From: Elusimicrobia bacterium RIFOXYB2_FULL_49_7
GTDB taxonomy: Bacteria; Fibrobacterota; OXYB2-FULL-49-7
Length of the DNA stretch: 14,106 nt
Reading direction: 5' to 3'
Assembly: GCA_001800515.1 (NCBI GenBank)
Contig: MGVN01000042.1
Location: 1-14,106 of the forward strand
Positions 1 through 7,281 of the stretch are shown here, one piece after another. The position numbers were made by a program, and so were the translations under genes. How positions within the stretch are numbered: the stretch's first letter is position 1; each line of letters begins with the position of its first letter. The notes below the pieces were generated by a model. The model worked only from the letters and a program-made list of their open reading frames with translations. It did no database searches and was not told the DNA's origin.

Positions 1-1
1 G

Positions 2-352
2 TCCAAGGGCCTGGAGCTGCCGGCCTCCACGGCCAAGAAAAAGCCCGAGGTTGCGCTTAAGGTTTCCATTTCTCGTGACGAACTCATGGTTGAGGGCCAG
101 CGCATTACGACGCTGAACAAGATGATGGACCGGGAGGGGCTTATTGTTCCTGAGCTTGAGACCATACTCGACCAACGGCGCGCTTTAACTGAGAAAATAG
201 CCAAGCATTCAACCAAAGTCGAATTCAAAGGAGACGTGCTGATCGAGGCGGACCGCCAGGTCCGATTCAAGATAATTCAGAAAATCATGTATACCTGCGG
301 TCAGAGCGGTTTCAGTAATTTTTCCCTTTTAGTACTTCGGAAGGAAGGCTGA
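2..352 (+). CDS. exbD: ExbD/TolR-family biopolymer transport protein, 5'-truncated by the window edge
   Basis: The first full codon is at base 2 and the frame is open to a TGA at 350-352, giving 116 visible residues. The N-terminal membrane segment lies outside the window. What remains is the periplasmic domain: GLELPAST near the start, then KVSISRDELMVEGQRI, and the closing strand-helix-strand pattern DVLIEADRQVRFKIIQKIM ... GFSNFSLLV typical of ExbD/TolR. In the family, ExbD forms the proton-driven stator-like motor with ExbB and drives a TonB-type partner. The next gene, 4 bases downstream, encodes just such a partner, so the two probably work as one complex; exbB would be expected upstream of base 1. 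The stretch between the two core strands (TLNKMMDREGLIVPELETILDQRR) looks longer than in short ExbD proteins. The family assignment is firm; the transported or energised substrate is unknown. Confidence 0.88.
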   Translation, partial: SKGLELPASTAKKKPEVALKVSISRDELMVEGQRITTLNKMMDREGLIVPELETILDQRRALTEKIAKHSTKVEFKGDVLIEADRQVRFKIIQKIMYTCGQSGFSNFSLLVLRKEG

Positions 353-356
353 CGAC

Positions 357-1364
357 ATGGATATGTCTGCTGGGACCCGGGTTCAACCCGGTTACCCTGC
401 CGTTTCGGATGCGCCGCCCACTTTCAATGCCGAGCGGGTCTTTCTTTTTATTGCATTCCTTTCCTTTTTGATTCATCTGATTTTTGCCTACTTCATCAAT
501 CAGGTGGATATTAAGAAGATTCCGCAGCCGACCATTGATGAACTGCCCCAGCGTATCGTCAAAATCCTTATGGATAAACCCCGTGTTCCGGAAAAAAAGA
601 AGAAAGAAGCGGTCGTTAACGAAAAAGCGGTCGAGGATATTTCAACCCCGGAGAAAAAAGAGGCGGTGGTCCAGAAAGAAAAGGCTCAGCGAAAAGTGGC
701 GGCCCAGAAAAACGTGGCCAAACGGGCGGCCAAGGTGGAACAAGAACTGCGTACCTCCGGTATGCTGGCGCTTTTAACCGGCAAGGGCCCTTCCCGCTCC
801 ATGGGCCGCAGTGCCGTGGATGTCTTGGGCGGCGCCTCGGTTAAAAATGTGGACCTGGATGCTGCGCTCAAGAACGTGTCGGGCATACGCCGTGCCGGTT
901 CCGAAGCGGACATGCAGGTTCAACTGACAACTAAAAAAGTGGTGGCCTCTGAAAAAGTCTCCATCGAACAATATGTCCAGAGTTTCGGAAGTAAGGATAA
1001 ATCACTTGACAAATTGGGTAGTATCGAAATCACGAAACCCAAGACCGTGGGGACGGCCTCCACATCGGCTAAACGGGACGATCGGGTTATCGGCGACTAT
1101 GTCAAGACGAACATGCGAAGCATCAAGGCCGCTTATGATCGCCTCTTAAAAAACAAGCCTGATCTGGCCGGTAAAATCACCATCCGTTTCACCATCGAAT
1201 CCTCGGGTCGCGTCGTTGACGTGGAAGTGGTGGAATCTTCCATGGAAGATTCCGAACTCATCGATAAAATCATCCGAGTGGTCCGTAACTGGCGTTTTCC
1301 GGAGATTTCGGAGAGCGAAGGCAGCGTAACGGTCAATTTCCCCTTTATTTTCCAGCCGAAGTGA
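357..1364 (+). CDS. TonB-like energy transducer with AgmX/PglI-type C-terminal domain
   Basis: 335 residues. The ATG at 357 follows a good ribosome site (AAGGAAGG, 341-348, spacing 8). Order: a short cytoplasmic N-terminus; one transmembrane helix at about 28-48; a Lys/Glu/Ala-rich charged stalk at about 70-130 (runs such as PEKKKKEAVV), which likely crosses the periplasm; a middle region with Gly/Ser stretches; and a C-terminal TonB-like domain at about 243-333 (YVKTNMRSIKAAYDRLL ... GKITIRFTIESSGRVVDVEV ... IIRVVRNWRFPEI ... VNFPFIF). That C-terminal pattern matches the AgmX/PglI C-terminal family. Within the membrane helix S36 and H40 have the S-x3-H spacing of the residues TonB needs for coupling to ExbB/ExbD. 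It directly follows the ExbD gene and is followed 7 bases later by the polysaccharide export gene. The inference is a proton-motive-force transducer acting across the periplasm; whether it serves polysaccharide export or only shares the transcript is not shown. Confidence 0.8.
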   Translation: MDMSAGTRVQPGYPAVSDAPPTFNAERVFLFIAFLSFLIHLIFAYFINQVDIKKIPQPTIDELPQRIVKILMDKPRVPEKKKKEAVVNEKAVEDISTPEKKEAVVQKEKAQRKVAAQKNVAKRAAKVEQELRTSGMLALLTGKGPSRSMGRSAVDVLGGASVKNVDLDAALKNVSGIRRAGSEADMQVQLTTKKVVASEKVSIEQYVQSFGSKDKSLDKLGSIEITKPKTVGTASTSAKRDDRVIGDYVKTNMRSIKAAYDRLLKNKPDLAGKITIRFTIESSGRVVDVEVVESSMEDSELIDKIIRVVRNWRFPEISESEGSVTVNFPFIFQPK

Positions 1365-1371
1365 GGTTTGC

Positions 1372-2268
1372 ATGAAAACTGCCTTTTGCGCTCTGTTTCT
1401 CTGTCTGTTCACGTCCATTGCGCTGGGTCGCACGATTCAGGCCGGGGATGTGCTGGAAATCTATGTCAAAGGCAGTGAGGCGCTAACCAGTAAGGTCGTG
1501 GTCCGGGATGACGGCACCATCGATTGTCCGCTCCTGATGGATCGTTCGGTTATCAATATGTCCGTTCCCGAGCTCATGGACATCCTCACCCTGTCGGCCG
1601 CTAAAATGGACCCCAATAATCTGGTCGTGGTCCACCTGTTATCGGAATATAAGCTCAAGGTCAATGTGCTGGGTCAGGTCGTCAAACCCGGACTCCTTCT
1701 GGTGGATAAGGGTGCCTCCTTGCAGGAGGTTCTTCTCAATGCGGGCGGCTGGAACGAATTTTCGGATCTCGCTAACATTCGGCTTATCCGCAAGGGGGAG
1801 AATCCGGAGGAAGGCAATTCCGTGAATCTGGAGGCTTTTCTGGTCGACGGCGATATCGCGGTGCTGCCCGAGGTGCGCAATGGCGACACCTACATTGTTC
1901 GCAAGGTAAAGGAGAGTCGAAATGTCAAGGTATTGGGCGCAGTTAATCGTCCGGGTTTTTATCAGACTTATCCGAATGCCAATATTTTCGACCTTATCCA
2001 GGTCGCCGGTGGCCAGCAGGAAAATGCGGACCTGACGAAAGTGCGTCACATCAGTACCATTGACGGCAAACGCGTGGATACGGTTGTGGACCTCCGCCAT
2101 TTTTGGGAGGAACTTGGAGACACGGAGAATTTGCCCAAGGTACACGAAGGAGACATGATTATCGTTTATAAGAAGACGGTTACCTGGACGGTCTTTATGG
2201 CCTGGATTCGCGATGCGGTGACGTTGTTCACCGTTTATCTTCTTATTCAGAATTATTCCAATCGTTAA
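1372..2268 (+). CDS. Polysaccharide export protein with SLBB domains (Wza-like, non-lipoprotein)
   Basis: 298 residues; the ATG at 1372 has GAGG at 1363-1366, spacing 5. A signal peptide covers about residues 1-19 (ending SIALG). The Poly_export domain follows at about 22-90 (AGDVLEIYVKG ... VRDDGTIDCPLL). SLBB 1 spans about 93-145 (VNVLGQVVKPGLLLVDKG ... LLNAGGW) and SLBB 2 about 184-235 (VKVLGAVNRPGFYQTYP ... VAGGQ). A final hydrophobic stretch at about 270-293 (TWTVFMAWIRDAVTLFTVYL) could be the helix that forms the outer-membrane barrel in Wza-type octamers, or an inner-membrane anchor. There is no lipobox cysteine at the signal cleavage site, unlike E. coli Wza. The family role is the periplasm/outer-membrane conduit for capsule or exopolysaccharide, working with the Wzc-like kinase encoded 14 bases downstream. 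Family confidence is high; the exact membrane topology is inferred. Confidence 0.88.
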   Translation: MKTAFCALFLCLFTSIALGRTIQAGDVLEIYVKGSEALTSKVVVRDDGTIDCPLLMDRSVINMSVPELMDILTLSAAKMDPNNLVVVHLLSEYKLKVNVLGQVVKPGLLLVDKGASLQEVLLNAGGWNEFSDLANIRLIRKGENPEEGNSVNLEAFLVDGDIAVLPEVRNGDTYIVRKVKESRNVKVLGAVNRPGFYQTYPNANIFDLIQVAGGQQENADLTKVRHISTIDGKRVDTVVDLRHFWEELGDTENLPKVHEGDMIIVYKKTVTWTVFMAWIRDAVTLFTVYLLIQNYSNR

Positions 2269-2282
2269 CCCGACGGACCAGT

Positions 2283-4445
2283 ATGGATAAAGGCGCAAAA
2301 GAGCTCAATTTTAAGGACTATCTTGATATTTTATTCCGTAGCAAGTATACGGTTCTTTTGATTTTCTTTGCCATCATCGGACCCTTGGTGTTTTATGTGC
2401 GGACCATGCCGGATGCCTATACCACCCGCTCCCAGCTTGTCATTGAAGACCTGAAATACTCCTCCGCTCTTGATTTTACCGGTCTGCAAGGGTTGCGTTC
2501 CTCACGTTCCTTTAACTTCTATCAGGGCATTTTCAAAAGCCGTTCTTTCCTTCAGGCCATTCATGATTCCCTGGGTACCGTCAGTTTCCGGAACGAGCTC
2601 CGGGACACTGCGCAGGAGGTGATTCGCGCTTTTATCGGCTCTGCCCTGAGTCTCCAGCAGACCGGTTATGAGTCCTTCATCAGCCTGTCCGCCATGGCTC
2701 GGACCCCGCAGCTTGCCTATGATTTGTCTCGGGTAGCGACCCAGATATTCAAATCCATGTGCCGGGAAGTCGTTGCGGAAGAGGCCGAGAATATGGTCAA
2801 GGAGACGGAAAAACAACTTAATCTGATCCGCGATAAATTAGAGACCGTGGAAAAGGATTTTAATGAATTCCGGGAAAGAACCGGCGCTTCTACGCTCGGT
2901 ATGGCCGATGAATTGAAGCACCTGCAGACCCGATATTACGAACTCCGGAGTGATCAGGCGAGCAAAGAGGCGCTCTACGAAGCCAATCGTCGGCTGCTGT
3001 CCGTACTCGAGAAACGGATTGAACCGAAAAATACGGATAATCAGCAATCCGGTCTCTATCTCAAGGCCAAAGAGACCCTCCGTCAGAAGGAAAAGGAGAA
3101 AAAACGGCTTGAATCTTTGGGGCTGACTTTGTCCACAGCTTCACAAATCAATGAAGAGATTACCAAGCTCGAACAGGATGTCATCCGTTACAGTTCCAAA
3201 GAGGAGCGGGTGGATCCCAAAGTGGTGAATCAATGGCAGAAAATGCGCAATGTGGTGGTCGATAATGAAATGGAATTGGATATCCTGAAAAACAATCTGG
3301 CGGTTTACGAGAAGAAGATTAATGAATACAAACGGAGTCATCCGGACGAGCTTTCTCAATCCCTTGAATTGGCGCGATTGGAGCGGGCGAGGAAGGTATA
3401 TGAAGATACCTACAACGTGCTGTTGGAAAAAGTGGAATTGGCGAAGATTCGACGTGCATCCGAAACCGGCGGCCTGACCATCATTGACCCGGTTTATTAT
3501 CCCACCAAGCCCATTCCCCGTAAAGAGGCGGCTTATTATATCGTTGGCCTCTTTGTGTCGCTGCTGTTGGCTGTGGGCTTCGTCTTTTTTAGGGAATTTC
3601 TGGATACCACGGTCAAGTCCAATACGGATTTGGAAAATGCCTTTGAAATCCCTATCATCGGTACCATCCCTCATATCGACTTCGCCAAGAAGAGCGAAAT
3701 GGAGATCAAACGGCGCAGCAGTACGGGCGGGGATAAGGAGACGACGACCATTTATCCGAAAGAGCTAATCAATTTCTATAAGGATGAATCCGTGGTGGCT
3801 GAATCTTATCGGGCACTCCGGACCAACCTCTTTTTTGCCAGCCCCGACAATCCCATCCGGACGCTTGGGGTGACCAGTTCCGGCCCCCATGAAGGGAAGT
3901 CGCTTACGGTGAGCAATATCTGTCTCGCTTGCGCGCAAATGGGAAAGCGTACCTTGCTTATCGACTCGGACCTTCGACGTCCGGTCATTCACCATCTTTT
4001 TCATCTTCCGCGGGAGAACGGTTTTACGGATCTCTTTATCGGCAAGGAGCTGGAGGCGGTGGTAAAGAAAACGGCCATGGAAAACCTGGATATCATGACC
4101 GCCGGCCGTTTTACGCCCAATCCGTCCGAACTTTTGGCCAGCAAGAAAATGGAAAAAATTCTTGAGACCATGAAGGCGCAGTACGATATCATCCTTTTCG
4201 ATACTCCACCGGTCATGGCGGTCACGGATGCACCCATCATCTCGACCAAGGTGGACGGTATGCTGATGGTCGTCAAATCCTATTCCACGGACAAGAACGT
4301 GTTGGAGCGGGCGCTCATTAATTTGGAGAATATCAACGCACGAATTGTGGGCTTTGTTCTCAACGATATTGATTTGACCCATCGCTACGCTTCCTACGGA
4401 TATTATAAATATTACTATCACTACTATCGTTCCCAGAAGGACTGA
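2283..4445 (+). CDS. wzc: Wzc-like chain-length regulator fused to BY-type tyrosine kinase
   Basis: 720 residues, the usual length for the single-polypeptide (proteobacterial-type) BY-kinases. Order: cytoplasmic N-terminus; TM1 at about 20-40; a long periplasmic region rich in charged heptad-like helices (about 165-300 and 330-395, probable coiled coil); a PxxP-type stretch at about 404-409 (PTKPIP); TM2 at about 416-436; and a C-terminal kinase. The kinase shows Walker A SSGPHEGKS with K539, Walker A' LLIDSDLRRP with D561 and D563, and Walker B ILFDTPP with D640. The C-terminus holds nine tyrosines in residues 702-715 (the autophosphorylation cluster). The protein sits in the inner membrane and, through phosphorylation cycles, controls polymer length and export with the Wza-like partner. 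The start has only a weak ribosome site (GGA at 2275-2277), but the N-terminus fits the Wzz domain. Its stop overlaps the next start by one base. Confidence 0.93.
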   Translation: MDKGAKELNFKDYLDILFRSKYTVLLIFFAIIGPLVFYVRTMPDAYTTRSQLVIEDLKYSSALDFTGLQGLRSSRSFNFYQGIFKSRSFLQAIHDSLGTVSFRNELRDTAQEVIRAFIGSALSLQQTGYESFISLSAMARTPQLAYDLSRVATQIFKSMCREVVAEEAENMVKETEKQLNLIRDKLETVEKDFNEFRERTGASTLGMADELKHLQTRYYELRSDQASKEALYEANRRLLSVLEKRIEPKNTDNQQSGLYLKAKETLRQKEKEKKRLESLGLTLSTASQINEEITKLEQDVIRYSSKEERVDPKVVNQWQKMRNVVVDNEMELDILKNNLAVYEKKINEYKRSHPDELSQSLELARLERARKVYEDTYNVLLEKVELAKIRRASETGGLTIIDPVYYPTKPIPRKEAAYYIVGLFVSLLLAVGFVFFREFLDTTVKSNTDLENAFEIPIIGTIPHIDFAKKSEMEIKRRSSTGGDKETTTIYPKELINFYKDESVVAESYRALRTNLFFASPDNPIRTLGVTSSGPHEGKSLTVSNICLACAQMGKRTLLIDSDLRRPVIHHLFHLPRENGFTDLFIGKELEAVVKKTAMENLDIMTAGRFTPNPSELLASKKMEKILETMKAQYDIILFDTPPVMAVTDAPIISTKVDGMLMVVKSYSTDKNVLERALINLENINARIVGFVLNDIDLTHRYASYGYYKYYYHYYRSQKD

Positions 4446-5071
4446 TGAAGGCTGAGTCGAGTGACCGTCTTGTCTATGAACTCCTGAAGCGAGGGATGGA
4501 TGTGGCGGGCGCTATGGCCGGGCTTCTGGTGCTGGCTCTGGTTTTCATTCCTGTTGCACTGGCCATCAAGCTTAATTCGCCGGGCCCCATTCTTTTCCGG
4601 CAGATACGAATCGGACGACAGGGGCATCCTTTCACCTTTTTCAAGTTCCGAACCATGTCTATTGAGCGCGTGCTCGATAAGGAGGAACGCGATCGCATCA
4701 ATGAGATGGGCGGCCCTCATTTTAAAAGCCGTTTGGATCCGCGTATCACCCGGGTGGGTCGTTTCTTAAGAAAGTACAGTTTAGACGAACTGCCCCAGTT
4801 TTACTGTGTGTTAGCCGGGCCTATGTCTTTGGTGGGCCCCCGTCCGCCACTGCGGCATGAAGTCCGGGACTATTCCGCACATGAAATGAAGCGGCTTCAG
4901 GTAAAACCCGGTCTCACCGGTCCCTGGCAGGTAAGAGGCCGCAGTACGATTGATTTTTACCGGATGGTGGAAATGGATATTGCGTATATCCAGCATCGTT
5001 CCCTTCTCGGTGATTGTCGATTGTTGCTTGCCACCCTTCCGGCCGTTCTTTTCCATAAGGGCGCCTGGTGA
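4445..5071 (+). CDS. Small undecaprenyl-phosphate phosphoglycosyl transferase (bacterial sugar transferase, PF02397 type)
   Basis: 208 residues, the short monotopic form (PglC-like core) without the extra N-terminal membrane domain of WcaJ/WbaP. It transfers a sugar-1-phosphate from a nucleotide sugar to undecaprenyl phosphate at the cytoplasmic face, the committed first step of repeat-unit assembly. Visible motifs: KRGMDVAGA leading into a hydrophobic re-entrant helix (about 20-42), SPGPILFRQIRIGRQG, FKFRTM, DPRITRVGRFLRKYSLDELPQ with the catalytic Asp-Glu pair D114-E115, SLVGPRPP, and KPGLTGPWQVRGRS. The ATG at 4445 overlaps the TGA of the kinase gene (TGATG), so translation is likely coupled. 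Between residues 67 and 92 (IERVLDKEERDRINEMGGPH) a charged stretch precedes the DPRIT motif. Sugar specificity cannot be read from the sequence. Confidence 0.93.
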   Translation: MKAESSDRLVYELLKRGMDVAGAMAGLLVLALVFIPVALAIKLNSPGPILFRQIRIGRQGHPFTFFKFRTMSIERVLDKEERDRINEMGGPHFKSRLDPRITRVGRFLRKYSLDELPQFYCVLAGPMSLVGPRPPLRHEVRDYSAHEMKRLQVKPGLTGPWQVRGRSTIDFYRMVEMDIAYIQHRSLLGDCRLLLATLPAVLFHKGAW

Positions 5072-6246
5072 TGCGTGTCGGTCTTCATCTCTCTGAATAT
5101 CCCTCCGGCAAAGCTCATGGCGGTATGGCGACGTATGTCTATACGTTGGCGAACGCCTTTGCGGAATGCGGGCAGGAGGTCCATCTTGTTCAGAAAATCG
5201 GATTACAAGAAGATCGCCTGGATAAACGGATTTCAATATATCGGATTGCGCCTCAGCCGTTGACGCCTTGGGTTTCTCGTTTCAGTCGCTTATTGGATAA
5301 ACCGGAAATCCGTCATCAGCGCACCTTTTCCAAAGCGGCGCTCAATGTTTTTAATGCGGTTTCGGAAAAGCAACCTCTCGATATCGTTCAACTTCCGGAA
5401 TATAATGGGGAAGCGATTGAATTCCGAAAGACGCCTTATCCGGTCGTGATTCGTTTTCATACGCCCACTTTTTTATTGGATCGCCTGAACGGTATCACTC
5501 CGGATTCTCGACGGCGTGCCTGGTATAGGTTTGAATACCGTGCAATCAGGCGGGCGGATGCCTTGATTTCAAGCAGCGAGGGGTTGAAAAAAGAGGTTTG
5601 TTCATTCTATGATATTCCATTGAAGAAGGTCCGGGTGATTCGCAATCCTGTCAAGATAGTCAAGTCAGCCCCACTTTCCGTTATCAATAAAGAAGGGCAG
5701 GGCCTAACCGTGCTCTATGCGGGGCGGCTGGAAAAGCGCAAAGGTATTGAGACGCTGATTCACGCATTGCCGATGTTGCTGCAGGATAATCCGGATGCCC
5801 GGTTCGTCATTGCCGGTCAAGATGCCACGGATGGAGAACGATATCAAAAAACATTGCAAGCGCTCTCCGTCAGTCACCCCAATCGGATTGTTCTTACCGG
5901 CGGCTTATCCAGAACTGCGTTACAGGAATGGTATGCCATGGCTGATGTGGTTTTGGTTCCTTCTCTTTTCGATAACTCACCTAATGTGCTTTTTGAGGCT
6001 ATGGCTGCCGGAATTGCTTGTGCGGCCAGCGACACCGGCGGCATTGATGAGATGGTGACCTCCGGAGAAAATGGATTGCTTTTTCCGCCCGGGGATTCGA
6101 AATCCCTGCATCAAAGTGTGACCGAACTCATCCGGGATTCCGCTCTGAGACAAAGATTGGGACAGGCCGCAGCGACTCGGATCCGGCGCGACCATGCTCC
6201 GGAAGCCATTGCCCGGGAGATGCTTTCGTTCTACGGGACGCTTTGA
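5071..6246 (+). CDS. GT4-family glycosyltransferase (GT-B fold), first in the operon
   Basis: 391 residues from the ATG at 5071, which shares its A with the TGA of the preceding gene. A GTG at 5068 would add one Met; I prefer ATG because homologous N-termini read MRxxxxSEYP. AAGG at 5057-5060 serves as ribosome site. The N-terminal Rossmann domain shows the donor-family loop GGMATYVYTLA, then DIVQLPEYNGEA and IRFHTPTF. The C-terminal domain shows AGRLEKRKG (R219, K224) and the EX7E-like motif FDNSPNVLFEAMAAG, where the first acidic residue is D301 rather than Glu and the second is E309. It likely adds a sugar to the undecaprenyl-linked intermediate. Its N-terminal half resembles the GT4 at 8170-9381, suggesting paralogues. 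The last eight codons and stop are repeated at 7282-7309 beyond the toxin-antitoxin genes. Confidence 0.9.
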   Translation: MRVGLHLSEYPSGKAHGGMATYVYTLANAFAECGQEVHLVQKIGLQEDRLDKRISIYRIAPQPLTPWVSRFSRLLDKPEIRHQRTFSKAALNVFNAVSEKQPLDIVQLPEYNGEAIEFRKTPYPVVIRFHTPTFLLDRLNGITPDSRRRAWYRFEYRAIRRADALISSSEGLKKEVCSFYDIPLKKVRVIRNPVKIVKSAPLSVINKEGQGLTVLYAGRLEKRKGIETLIHALPMLLQDNPDARFVIAGQDATDGERYQKTLQALSVSHPNRIVLTGGLSRTALQEWYAMADVVLVPSLFDNSPNVLFEAMAAGIACAASDTGGIDEMVTSGENGLLFPPGDSKSLHQSVTELIRDSALRQRLGQAAATRIRRDHAPEAIAREMLSFYGTL

Positions 6247-6250
6247 TTAT
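6223..6250 (+). repeat. Direct repeat, left copy (3' end of glycosyltransferase gene)
   Basis: 28 bases, identical to 7282-7309 except G at 6237 versus A at 7296. It covers codons for LSFYGTL, the TGA at 6244-6246 and four bases beyond. The mismatch is at a third codon position (GGG versus GGA, both Gly). It contains a short dyad: CGTTC at 6227-6231 and GGACG at 6236-6240 around TACG, with one G-U pair. Confidence 0.85.
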
Positions 6251-6259
6251 ATTTAAAAC

Positions 6260-6544
6260 ATGTTGACTGAAATCGAAGAAGAAAATGGTCGTCCCTATTT
6301 CTTATGGGACGACCAACTGACGTGGCATCAGCTTCGACATATTCTGAATATGCCCAATCATCCGCAGTTTGCCTATTATCTGGGCAAGACGCTGAGAGAA
6401 GCCAATTATGGAGATGTTTGGCGATTAGTTTCTCTTCAAACGGTTCTCTCTCATTTTAAAGAAGCATCTCCTTTTCTTGGCAGACAAAGAAATTTCTGGT
6501 TGTTCTTGATTCACAACTGGAAACAGCTTAACCTTATTTCATAA
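6260..6544 (+). CDS. Probable antitoxin partner of AbiEii-type toxin (small hypothetical protein)
   Basis: 94 residues, no membrane segment, no recognised catalytic motif. The sequence NGRPYFLWDDQLTWHQLRHIL ... YYLGKTLREANYGDVWRLVSLQTVLSHF ... LGRQRNFWLFLIHNW fits, from memory, a family of short proteins (PYFLWD ... LREAxxxDVW ... R.FW) that sit immediately upstream of short AbiEii/DUF1814 nucleotidyltransferases. It differs from the classic AbiEi antitoxin, which is larger with a DNA-binding N-terminus. It starts 13 bases after the glycosyltransferase stop and ends 6 bases before the nucleotidyltransferase. No clear ribosome site precedes the ATG at 6260; the upstream stretch is AT-rich (ATATTTAAAAC). 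The antitoxin role is inferred from pairing and order alone. The gene lies wholly inside the repeat-bounded block. Confidence 0.65.
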   Translation: MLTEIEEENGRPYFLWDDQLTWHQLRHILNMPNHPQFAYYLGKTLREANYGDVWRLVSLQTVLSHFKEASPFLGRQRNFWLFLIHNWKQLNLIS

Positions 6545-6550
6545 TATGAT

Positions 6551-7186
6551 ATGGTTTTAGAAAAAGAATTTCTACAATCGTTTTTTTCGCTGACGTATTC
6601 TTTTTTTCTGACAGGTGGAAACGCCCTGAATTTGTTTTATTTTCAGCACCGTTTGTCTGATGATTTGGATTGTTTTACCCAGGATCGGCGGGAATTCGAC
6701 GATTTGAATGCTCTGGTTTCTGAATCTTGCTTTAAAATCAGTGCGCAGCATAAAGAGGTACGCTCTTTTCATGATTATAAAAGGTATCTGATTTCGCGTG
6801 GAGAAGAAGCTATCATCACAGATTTTGTTTTTGAGCCGGTTCCACAGCTCTATCCGAGTAAGAATATCTTTCAAGGTATTCGTGTTGATGTGCCTGAAGA
6901 AATTGTTGTGAACAAGCTTTGTGCCCTGTTGGGTAGATCGGAATTTAAAGACCTCATCGATTTGTATTATCTTGAAAAGAACGGTTATCCGGCAATGAAA
7001 TTTGTTACGGCAGCCTCCCAAAAGGACGGCGGCTTTAATGCCGCCTCTCTGGCGTATGTGTTGGATAGAATTGATTTAGCTCGAATGCCCGAAGCATTAA
7101 AGAGTATCGTCCCTGCGGATGAGTTGGAATCGTTCAGGACCCATCTGAAGAATGCTTTGTTGAAAGCATCGTTTCCGACAGCTTAA
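6551..7186 (+). CDS. AbiEii/AbiGii-type nucleotidyltransferase (probable toxin)
   Basis: 211 residues, shorter than classic AbiEii (about 300). Nucleotidyltransferase-fold motifs are in order: LTGGNALNLFYF (G22, G23) for the glycine motif, HRLSDDLDCF with D38 and D40 as the metal-binding DxD pair, VVNKLCALLGRSEFKDLIDLYYL with K122, R129, D134 and D137 for the downstream K..AL..R and D..DL motifs of the AbiEii/DUF1814 family. In characterised relatives the enzyme uses a nucleotide to modify a target (for MenT, tRNA) and blocks growth, with the upstream gene as antitoxin. All key residues appear intact, so the enzyme should be active. There is no evident ribosome site at 6551, and an out-of-frame ATG lies at 6546, so translation may be coupled to the upstream gene, 6 bases away. 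Base composition is visibly more AT-rich than the flanking polysaccharide genes. Family firm; toxicity and defence role inferred. Confidence 0.83.
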   Translation: MVLEKEFLQSFFSLTYSFFLTGGNALNLFYFQHRLSDDLDCFTQDRREFDDLNALVSESCFKISAQHKEVRSFHDYKRYLISRGEEAIITDFVFEPVPQLYPSKNIFQGIRVDVPEEIVVNKLCALLGRSEFKDLIDLYYLEKNGYPAMKFVTAASQKDGGFNAASLAYVLDRIDLARMPEALKSIVPADELESFRTHLKNALLKASFPTA

Positions 7187-7209
7187 TATTTTAATACAAA
7201 ACATAGGTA

Positions 7210-7227
7210 GCCTGAAGGGCCTTTTTT
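7210..7227 (+). terminator. Weak candidate intrinsic terminator after the toxin gene
   Basis: A short GC hairpin (GCCT at 7210-7213 with GGGC at 7217-7220, three-base loop, one G-U pair) is followed by CTTTTTT at 7221-7227. The stem is only four pairs, so strength is doubtful. If real it would end transcription of the cassette and reduce read-through into the FkbM gene. Confidence 0.28.
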
Positions 7228-7249
7228 CTCCCGATACGCTTTTGACTTT

Positions 7250-7264
7250 TCCGTGTCCCACGGA
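7250..7264. other. Perfect 6-bp inverted repeat near the distal end of the cassette
   Basis: TCCGTG (7250-7255), loop TCC, CACGGA (7259-7264). It sits in the 95-base noncoding stretch between the toxin stop and the right repeat. No T-tract follows on either strand, so it does not look like a terminator. It could be a protein-binding or recombination-related dyad, or chance. Confidence 0.4.
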
Positions 7265-7281
7265 TGATGGTCTCAAGGAAT

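Noticed and set aside
590..760. Lys/Ala/Glu-rich stretch in the TonB-like gene as a possible DNA repeat or CRISPR-like array
   Set aside because: The bases form no regular unit with spacers; it is a charged periplasmic stalk typical of TonB-like proteins.
1639..2298. Long minus-strand open frame opposite the export protein gene
   Set aside because: It is antisense to a clearly conserved gene, has no family motifs, and mirrors codon bias of the plus strand. The same holds for the minus-strand frames at 3141-3674 and 3765-4421.
7242..7270. Possible promoter with TTGACT at 7242-7247 ahead of the FkbM gene
   Set aside because: The hexamer 17 bases later (TGATGG) is a poor -10, and no better match is at an acceptable spacing. 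A TTGAC-like hexamer alone is expected by chance.
6251..7281. Insertion-sequence-like terminal inverted repeats at the cassette ends
   Set aside because: The first bases of the insert and the reverse complement of its last bases share only three positions in a row (ATT); no transposase is encoded.
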